Origin: Owenia fusiformis
Taxonomy: Eukaryota > Annelida > Polychaeta > Sabellida > Oweniidae
Direction of reading: 5' to 3'
Length of the DNA stretch: 64,000 nt
Assembly: GCA_903813345.2 (NCBI GenBank)
Contig: CAIIXF020000009.1
Span: 26,138,740-26,202,739 of the forward strand
The notes beneath the pieces were generated by a model that did no database searches, was not told the origin of the DNA, and worked only from the letters and a program-made list of their open reading frames with translations. The position numbers were made by a program, and so were the translations under genes. Below, in pieces: positions 61,901 to 64,000 of this stretch. Numbering within the stretch: position 1 is the first letter of the stretch; each line of letters starts with the position of its first letter.

Positions 61901-64000
61901 TGCACATGTTTTGTACATTCCATTCCTATATTATCATGAAATAAATAAATAAATGAAAAATTACTCAAATTGGGGAAATAAGTAATATATGTAGTTACTG
62001 ACATGAATTTACAAAAGCATTGAATTATACTATATATCATGAATTCTTAATTTGCAATTACAACATTGTAAGAATGATGATTTTAAGCAGAGTATAAGCT
62101 ATACATGCAATATACCTATATGTCATTTTCCTGTAATGGTTAATGTTCACTGCTCTGTGTTTTATAGGATTCAGTGACCCCTATTGCATGCTGGGTATTA
62201 TGCCATATCGTGACAGAAGCCAAAGTATAACATCAGCTTCCTCTGAAGATGAACTTGAAAATCGTGAATCACCGAATACACCAAAAAATCCACTGAAAAA
62301 ATTCTCAAATTTAAGCTTTAAAAAGCGTAGTAAGGATAAAGGTAGTGTTGCTGTCCGAGATGAACTCCCCGCGAAATACATCAAGTCCACGTCATACAAG
62401 CCAGATACTTTGAACCCAGTGTGGAATGAAAAGTTTAGATTGTAAGTACATCTTGTAAAAGTCTTTACAGTAATACAGTAATCAAGCTCCTGTACCACCC
62501 TCCCATTCTCTCATGGAGTTAAGGACAGTGGGAGTAGATGGGCTTGCTGCAAGACTTTACAATAAAACCTGCGTATATTAAACATTTCCTGAGAAAAACG
62601 TTCAGTGTCGATAAGTGTTCACTACAGAGAGGGTAATTTATACAGAAGTTAGTTGAGTATGTACTTTGAAAGGATGTCTCTAGTTTATACAGAAGTCAGT
62701 AGAGTTTGTATGGACGAAGTATTGTCAACTAGAAACAGGTGTTCGCTAGAGAGAGGTGTTCACTAAGACAGGTTTTACTATATTTGTCCATTCTACATGT
62801 ATTTAGTCTTGCATCAAACCTTTGTATCCCCACTGTCTGTAACTCAATTGTAGGATGGGGAAGCGTGTATAGGGAAACATATAGTCTGGCATCAAGCCTT
62901 GGATTATAATTTTCGTTTTTCTTGATCGATTAGTATTTCATGATCTGGTCTTTAACATTCATTTTAATTACATGGCAAAAAGTGATGTTCTGTTAAGTTT
63001 ATTGGAAGATTTCTTATCTTTTGATATCATTTATATGTCCATTGATACCGTTTACCATAATTGTCCATTGAAACCATATAGTCCATTGATACCATTTATA
63101 TCCATTGGTAGCATATATGTCCATTGATACCATTTATATTATGTCGGTTGATGCCATAAGTGTGTCAGTTGACATATATCAGATAATTAAATGAATGTGT
63201 ATTATTTGAGATTTTTCCTATATTTGTAGTGATCTGGATTGTAGAGAAACTGACTGTCTGCACATAGATATATGGTAAGTGAATATTGTATACTCACTAT
63301 AAAATGAGGGGTCATATATTGTAATATCACCACCAGAAGTGAGACATATTGTTATAGTCTCCAACTTTTTTGTGGATGGTGTTTTGCAGTTGGTGTTTGG
63401 TATCTGTAACATTGTTTGGCATCTGTAGCAGTGGTTGGTAACTAACAAATGGCAGTTGGTGACATGTTTTATATGTGAATGCCTTGTTTACTAAAACAAT
63501 GTACAACTATTTAAAGGACTTTGTATTGTTACACCACAGACTCATTGTAACAATGACTAATGTCTTGCTCAAATGCTTCAATATTTGAGAGATAATTGTA
63601 AATGTACATGTATTTGCCTCTATAGGGACCATGATGATGAATTCTCCATGTTAGATGCTCAAATGCTTCATTGCTTGAGAGACCTCCACAAATGCATTAT
63701 GTACTTGCCTTTTAAGGGACCACGATGATGAATTCTCAGTGCTGGATGCTGCAAAGACACTGAATGAGGTCAGTGGATTTAAAGGATTGAACAGATTCTT
63801 TAAACAAGTGGCCCAGTCAGCACGTACAAACAACGATGACCATGTGGATGATTTCCTCGGCTGTGTGAATATCAAAGTTTCGGTAAGTTGTCATAACCCC
63901 TTTTCGCTCCGTCTGTCTATCCAACCATCCGTCAACAATTTTAGGACAAATGAAATCTGCCATTCATTTAAAAAAAATGGAGTCCATGATGTGGAATACA
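25907..64000 (+). CDS. BAIAP3: BAIAP3 / Munc13-4-family C2-domain protein, N-terminal part, continues past the window
   Basis: Eight exons: 25907-25956 (tentative), 28799-28886, 53348-53431, 55753-55920, 61603-61669, 62168-62441, 63230-63274 and 63717-63882. Every joint has GT-AG ends and the summed 942 nt give 314 codons without a stop. The pre-C2 segment ([17 protein letters not shown], then [12 protein letters not shown]) and the first C2 domain ([54 protein letters not shown]) follow the order of vertebrate BAIAP3 and UNC13[17 protein letters not shown] and the DDFLGC motif look closer to BAIAP3. Known for the family: Munc13-like proteins that promote SNARE-dependent vesicle fusion, with Ca2+-binding C2 domains at both ends. 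The aspartates DADGFSD and DHDD that line C2 Ca2+ loops are present. The central MUN region and second C2 domain must lie beyond 64000. Intron 2 is 24.5 kb and contains genes on the other strand. Confidence 0.85.
26631..26955. mobile_element. hAT-like element with TAGAGGTGTCAC termini
   Basis: TAGAGGTGTCAC at 26631 and GTGACACTCCTA ending at 26955 form short inverted ends resembling the 22494 MITE. Flanking octamers TTTTTTAT and CTATTTAT agree at six of eight positions, consistent with an old 8-bp duplication. The interior contains CCCGACCC words and a short direct repeat of AAACAGCAAGTCAGATTCAT. Confidence 0.55.
27209..27348 (+). repeat. Dispersed 'GTAACAAATGGCAG' repeat, copy 6
   Basis: Starts TGTCACCACCCACCACAAGT and ends CTGACATTTTGCATGTTGAT. 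Plus-strand orientation, inside intron 1. From 27350 to 28798 no gene was recognised; the open stretch 27799-28050 has no detectable family. Confidence 0.7.
28799..28886 (+). CDS. BAIAP3: BAIAP3-like exon 2
   Basis: Acceptor TATTATAG, donor GAG|GTATGT. Encodes [20 protein letters not shown] and then NRRLRSASE, an N-terminal segment ahead of the C2 domain. It starts with the third base of a split codon and ends in phase 0. Confidence 0.75.
29860..31190. repeat. Degenerate ~40-bp minisatellite, interrupted at 30010-30490
   Basis: Repeating words CCAGTTTCCCATATGTAGAA and AAAGTCTCACAAGG occur every ~38-42 bp. The series runs 29860-30010 and 30495-31190 with non-repetitive sequence between. Copies are diverged and have no conserved frame. 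Intron 2 of the BAIAP3-like gene. From 28887 to 29859 and 31191 to 32100 nothing else was recognised. Confidence 0.7.
32100..32705 (+). repeat. Dispersed repeat related to the insertion at 50543-51530
   Basis: Contains ACTTGCATCAAATTGACCAT, a CATCTACAAATT motif and GAAGTTCAAATCTGACTTTA, which recur in the same order and strand at 51190-51270. It ends with the 3' part of the GTAACAAATGGCAG family (GGTGACATTTTGTCACGTTA, 32671). No protein frame is conserved. Confidence 0.5.
33416..35428 (-). pseudogene. Short-chain-collagen-C4-like protein, copy 1, 5' end lost
   Basis: Minus-strand exons 34424-34499, 34114-34197 and 33416-33924, plus the 3' remnant of exon 1 (35365 to about 35428). All joints are GT-AG and in frame. 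The protein reads VVEKDC...ELPCGTPA, then [79 protein letters not shown] and [11 protein letters not shown]. This matches molluscan proteins auto-named short-chain collagen C4-like, whose cysteine-rich domain resembles the C-terminal domain of sponge spongin collagens; no Gly-X-Y tract is present here. Paralogous exon 1 in copies 2 and 3 encodes a signal peptide. In copy 1 similarity to that exon stops at about 35428, where transposase-related sequence begins, so the start codon is missing. Unlike the other copies, exon 4 has no nonsense codon. Function of the family is not known to me. Confidence 0.7.
34735..35065 (-). mobile_element. SINE tail remnants in collagen-like copy 1
   Basis: Two segments (34740-34835 and 34985-35060) carry the GCTAAGGGCTGATGTGAAAA tail that in copy 2 belongs to a tRNA-derived SINE (44960-45112). 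In copy 1 the tRNA-like head has been deleted between CGCTTGCC and the ATTAACATTG flank. This shows the insertion predates the duplication that made copies 1 and 2. Confidence 0.65.
36989..37129. mobile_element. MITE with TCAGTGGCGGATCC termini
   Basis: Ends TCAGTGGCGGATCC and GGATCCGCCACTGA with a possible 3-bp duplication GCT on each side. It lies in the second intron of the piggyBac-type gene and does not touch its exons. Confidence 0.7.
37795..37883. repeat. 89-bp perfect palindrome (44-bp arms, 1-base centre)
   Basis: The left arm TCAGAAACAAGTCAAATTCT... is the exact complement of the right arm ...AGAATTTGACTTGTTTCTGA. The arms meet at AATT-A-AATT with no mismatch. It lies in the third intron of the piggyBac-type gene, 30 bp after the donor. 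Confidence 0.9.
38819..39362. mobile_element. CACTGGTG foldback element, copy 2, with 5-bp target duplication AATAT
   Basis: Ends CACTGGTGATCCACTCGATT and the inverse ...GAGTGGATCACCAGTG. AATAT flanks both ends (38814-38818, 39363-39367). The 544 bp fold into two long arms around AACAGTTAAGATCTGC. Similar to 14883-15358 along the whole length. Non-coding. Confidence 0.88.
39410..40165. repeat. Tandem array of hairpin units
   Basis: Five units spaced about 130-165 bp apart (stems beginning near 39505, 39669, 39809, 39937 and 40101). Each has GGTATGATATTACAAACAC followed after ~15-40 bp by GTGTTTGTAATATCATA, which can pair with it. Spacers share TGTCAGTNATGNCTATAAGC. In the 39937 unit both stem arms change together (AAAATAC with GTATTT), keeping pairing. 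Confidence 0.75.
40166..40889. other. AT-rich sequence without recognisable gene
   Basis: No protein family, RNA gene or clear terminal repeat seen. A short pair, GGCTGGGTGGTAAGGGT and GGCCGGGTGGTAAAGGGT, lies at 40641-40695. Confidence 0.4.
40890..41073. mobile_element. Right end of a mariner-like element
   Basis: Ends TACTTTCGGGACACCCTG followed by TA. Inward it shares AATCAATGTAACTTTGGATG with the element at 1-512, showing a common family or exchange of internal sequence. No matching left terminus was found, so it is probably truncated. Confidence 0.5.
41078..42055. repeat. Second CCATGG-word palindromic region, inverse of 15380-15980
   Basis: Reads ACCATGGTATACCATGGTA, CATTGCATTTGATGGT and relatives in the inverse order of the first region, ending GGCCATGGTCCATTTCAACA. 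It is interrupted by the element at 41524-41906; without it the sequence aligns to uninterrupted copies at 15755 and 41290. Confidence 0.8.
41524..41906. mobile_element. Nested element with CAGGGTT termini and 5-bp duplication CGCTG
   Basis: Termini CAGGGTTCTCACTAGGC and the inverse of CAGGGTTATCACCAGG, with CCGG-containing inner repeats. CGCTG flanks both sides (41519-41523, 41907-41911). The paralogous palindromic sequences at ~15755 and ~41290 show the unoccupied site with one copy, which supports the boundaries. No conserved frame. Confidence 0.8.
42540..42715 (+). repeat. Dispersed repeat, copy 3 of 3
   Basis: Shares ACCATGCTGACATTTTCTCA and AAACAATGACTTCAGAGGAA with 3580-3725 and the GCCCAGATCATAAATCAAT segment with the inverse copy at 12230. 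From 42056 to 42540 and 42716 to 43633 no gene was recognised. Confidence 0.5.
43634..45760 (-). pseudogene. Short-chain-collagen-C4-like protein, copy 2, one nonsense codon
   Basis: Exons 45659-45760, 44632-44707, 44325-44408 and 43634-44142, all GT-AG and in phase, totalling 257 codons. Exon 1 encodes a complete signal peptide ([20 protein letters not shown]). The rest matches copy 1, with [33 protein letters not shown] and [15 protein letters not shown] at 44090-44092 interrupts the frame at codon 105, where copy 1 has TTA in [10 protein letters not shown]. Downstream the frame is otherwise intact for 150 codons, which suggests recent loss or a rescue I cannot see. Copy 3 carries the same stop, so it arose before those two copies separated or spread by conversion. 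A tRNA-derived SINE lies in intron 1. Confidence 0.7.
44960..45112 (-). mobile_element. tRNA-derived SINE
   Basis: On the minus strand a tRNA-like head shows an A-box-like TAGCCCAGTGGTCACTAAG and a B-box-like GTGTTCGATCCCTA, then a unique tail CTGACTTTTTCACATCAGCC. The tail alone recurs at 45285-45345. It lies in intron 1 of collagen-like copy 2 and is orthologous to the headless remnant in copy 1. It is not a functional tRNA: the spacing and arms do not form a full cloverleaf by eye. Confidence 0.7.
46694..46829. repeat. Nested hairpin element, copy A
   Basis: ATCCTATGATTTACTCGTGA at the left and ACTCATAAATCATAGGAT at the right pair, with inner pairs ATCCACTCATGGATAT and GATATCTGCAC around a CTCGCTACGCTCGC loop region. 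Related to 49170-49319. From 45761 to 46693 no gene was recognised; 46860-47060 is a low-complexity TTGAAAAA tract. Confidence 0.6.
47211..49157. mobile_element. TA-flanked non-autonomous element carrying a minisatellite
   Basis: Left end CTGTAGATTAGGTTAATTTG and right end ...CAAATTAACCCAATCTACAG are inverted over about 40 bp. TA flanks both (47209-47210, 49158-49159). The middle is filled by the 162-bp tandem repeat at 47500-48890. No transposase frame. The element sits between the two related hairpins at 46694 and 49170. Confidence 0.75.
47500..48890. repeat. 162-bp tandem repeat with two GGGC-rich headers
   Basis: About eight copies of a unit beginning GGTTTCCAGCCAAACCATTT, with starts at 47597, 47759, 47921, ~48091, ~48254, ~48415, ~48579 and ~48739. 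A GC-rich header (CTTGACGGGCGGGCGGGCGG) precedes both the first and fourth copies, showing a higher-order duplication of about 500 bp. Copies are highly similar. Confidence 0.85.
49170..49319. repeat. Nested hairpin element, copy B
   Basis: ATATCCTATGATTTTCTCGG pairs with CTCAAAAATCATAGGATAT, with inner ATCCACTCTTGGATATCGCC and its complement around CATTCGCTGCGCTCACTC. Same architecture as copy A at 46694. From 49320 to 49721 nothing else was recognised. Confidence 0.6.
49722..52151 (-). pseudogene. Short-chain-collagen-C4-like protein, copy 3, same nonsense codon
   Basis: Exons 52050-52151, 51696-51771, 50393-50476 and 49722-50230, all GT-AG and in phase, 257 codons. Exon 1 encodes a signal peptide ([20 protein letters not shown]). 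Exon 2 reads [23 protein letters not shown] at 50178-50180 lies at codon 105, as in copy 2. The C-terminal part ([31 protein letters not shown]) is intact. Exon 2 has two possible donors 6 bp apart (CTG|GTACAG and ACAG|GTATGT) in the same phase. Exon 1 is more diverged from copy 2 than exon 4 is, which is consistent with gene conversion at the 3' end. Intron 2 contains the insertion at 50543-51530. Confidence 0.7.
50543..51530 (+). mobile_element. Insertion starting GGCTCACACAGTGAGCC, with TCCG microsatellite
   Basis: This ~990-bp segment is absent from the corresponding introns of copies 1 and 2. It starts with the hairpin GGCTCACACAGTGAGCC, continues with a (TCCG)n tract (50578-50660), and ends near AGGACCGTAGGTCCT, another hairpin. 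The 3' half resembles 32300-32640. Termini resemble no family I can name; no frame conserved. Confidence 0.55.
52410..53123. mobile_element. Foldback element with ~170-bp imperfect arms
   Basis: The left arm (CATGTGCAGTATGGCAAGTG, CAATATGTTTTCTTTCAAG) returns inverted in the right arm (CTTGAAAGAAAACATATTG, CACTTGCCATACTGCACATG). The target duplication was not resolved. It lies 225 bp upstream of BAIAP3-like exon 3. No coding capacity. Confidence 0.75.
53348..53431 (+). CDS. BAIAP3: BAIAP3-like exon 3
   Basis: Acceptor GTTTTAG, donor GAG|GTAAGT, phase 0 at both ends. Encodes 28 residues: [20 protein letters not shown] then LQKLSKSE. The 3' half of this exon and its donor are repeated about 15 times directly downstream. 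Confidence 0.8.
53432..54600 (+). repeat. 77-bp tandem array derived from the exon 3 end and its splice donor
   Basis: About 15 copies of a 77-bp unit: GTAAGTTACTTAATGCCCCT, a CTCCCTAAACTCCAATATG segment, and CTCAACAAATCTGAG immediately before the next GTAAGT. The last ~45 bp of each unit match exon 3 (53384-53431). Eleven units keep GTAAGT; four read GTAAAA or ATAAGN. The unit length is not a multiple of three, so joined copies would not keep the frame. Confidence 0.9.
54601..55517. other. Intron 3 of the BAIAP3-like gene, unique AT-rich sequence
   Basis: No gene, RNA or transposon termini recognised. Confidence 0.4.
55518..55662 (+). repeat. Dispersed 'GTAACAAATGGCAG' repeat, copy 7
   Basis: Starts TGTCACCACCACAACTATTT and ends GTGACATTTTGCATGTTGAT. 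Plus strand, 90 bp upstream of exon 4. Confidence 0.7.
55753..55920 (+). CDS. BAIAP3: BAIAP3-like exon 4
   Basis: Acceptor TGTTTCAG, donor ATG|GTAAGA, phase 0 at both ends. 56 residues beginning [17 protein letters not shown] and ending [12 protein letters not shown]. It corresponds to the helical segment just before the first C2 domain in BAIAP3 and UNC13D (LYxEALYTVLxRxG in the vertebrate proteins). Confidence 0.88.
56620..57115. repeat. 49-bp minisatellite
   Basis: About ten copies of a 49-bp unit containing AGGTATAGTTCATGAACTGA and GGGAACTCCAA. TTCATGAA within each unit is palindromic. Intron 4. The minus-strand ORF here follows from the repeat. From 55921 to 56619 nothing else was recognised. 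Confidence 0.88.
57116..60189. other. Intron 4, AT-rich; probable retroposon tail at 58020-58200
   Basis: No exon or RNA gene recognised. 58020-58200 ends AAATAAATTATTTTGAAATT followed by ATTGA repeats, the style of a non-LTR retroposon 3' tail. That is inference from the tail only, because no reverse transcriptase is present. A 58010-like segment (CCTAAGGAGCAGTCTCT) recurs at 57957 and 58232. Confidence 0.35.
60190..60420. repeat. ~47-bp tandem repeat
   Basis: Five copies, one truncated, of a unit containing TTTTTGCATTTTCAAAATTT and GAGATTTATGATTA. Followed at 60503-60530 by an (AAAC)n microsatellite. From 60531 to 61602 nothing else was recognised. Confidence 0.85.
61603..61669 (+). CDS. 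BAIAP3: BAIAP3-like exon 5, start of first C2 domain
   Basis: Acceptor TTTCCAG, donor GATG|GTGAGT. Encodes [20 protein letters not shown] then AD(G): the first beta strands of a C2 domain, with Ca2+-loop aspartates. Ends in phase 1. Confidence 0.88.
62168..62441 (+). CDS. BAIAP3: BAIAP3-like exon 6, C2 domain with Ser-rich basic insert
   Basis: Acceptor TTTATAG, donor TT|GTAAGT. Opens [15 protein letters not shown], then a ~45-residue acidic/serine and lysine-rich insert ([30 protein letters not shown]), then [20 protein letters not shown] and LNPVWNE are C2 hallmarks. A similar, shorter basic insert occurs in vertebrate BAIAP3. Confidence 0.9.
63230..63274 (+). CDS. BAIAP3: BAIAP3-like exon 7
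   Basis: 45-nt exon between TTGTAG and ATG|GTAAGT, encoding [14 protein letters not shown] and the first bases of a Trp codon. It links ...KFRF to WDHDDEF. Short, but phase and C2 homology both require it. Confidence 0.85.
63328..63487 (+). repeat. Dispersed 'GTAACAAATGGCAG' repeat, copy 8
   Basis: Starts near ATCACCACCAGAAGTGAGAC, contains TGTTATAGTCTCCAACTTTT, and ends GTGACATGTTTTATATGTGA. Plus strand, in intron 7. Confidence 0.7.
63567..63746 (+). repeat. 90-bp tandem duplication of a splice acceptor and exon start
   Basis: 63567-63656 and 63657-63746 are diverged copies. Each carries GCTCAAATGCTTCA, an acceptor (CTCTATAG or CTTTTAAG) and the exon start GGACCA(T/C)GATGATGAATTCTC. Only the second continues into a complete exon. 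Confidence 0.85.
63717..63882 (+). CDS. BAIAP3: BAIAP3-like exon 8, end of first C2 domain
   Basis: Acceptor CTTTTAAG (second copy of the duplication), donor TCG|GTAAGT. Encodes (W)[35 protein letters not shown] and [16 protein letters not shown], matching BAIAP3 in order. The upstream acceptor at 63625 would add 91 nt, shift the frame and hit a TGA. Confidence 0.88.

Noticed and set aside
62181-62498. 105-residue minus-strand ORF
   Set aside because: Antisense to the C2-domain exon, which is supported by homology and splice sites.

Overview
The window is AT-rich, intron-rich animal DNA with many short transposons. Two gene types point to a lophotrochozoan, most likely a mollusc such as a bivalve: an invertebrate-type (i-type) lysozyme, and a tandem family resembling the proteins auto-named 'short-chain collagen C4-like' in bivalves. 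Species cannot be fixed from sequence alone.

Layout. 1-20 kb is mostly transposon-derived: an imperfect inverted-repeat element at the left edge, an intact 411-residue zinc-finger-like ORF with internal repeats (minus strand), nested Tc1/mariner-like and foldback elements at 6.7-8.1 kb, a 28-bp minisatellite at 11 kb, a TA-flanked element at 13.3-14.0 kb, and a 2-kb region built of CCATGG-type palindromic words (15.4-17.4 kb) next to a foldback element with a clean 5-bp target duplication. At 21.06-25.08 kb on the minus strand is a complete four-exon i-type lysozyme gene with both catalytic acids and three C-terminal six-cysteine repeats.

From about 25.9 kb (tentative first exon) to past the right edge runs one large plus-strand gene: a BAIAP3/Munc13-4-family protein, with eight exons reaching through the first C2 domain. 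Its frame closes across all exon joints. Its second intron (28.9-53.3 kb) holds three minus-strand copies of the short-chain-collagen-C4-like gene (33.4-35.4, 43.6-45.8 and 49.7-52.2 kb). Each copy carries a lesion: the first has lost its signal-peptide exon at a junction with a four-exon piggyBac-type transposase gene, and the other two share one nonsense codon. Around them lie a tRNA-derived SINE, a hairpin array, a 2-kb TA-flanked element carrying a 162-bp minisatellite, and several foldback elements.

Points for a second look: a 77-bp tandem array (53.4-54.6 kb) that is an amplified copy of the end of a BAIAP3 exon plus its splice donor; a 90-bp duplication that doubles a splice acceptor at 63.6-63.7 kb; an 89-bp perfect palindrome in a transposase intron; and a dispersed ~150-bp repeat with eight or nine copies, all in one orientation.
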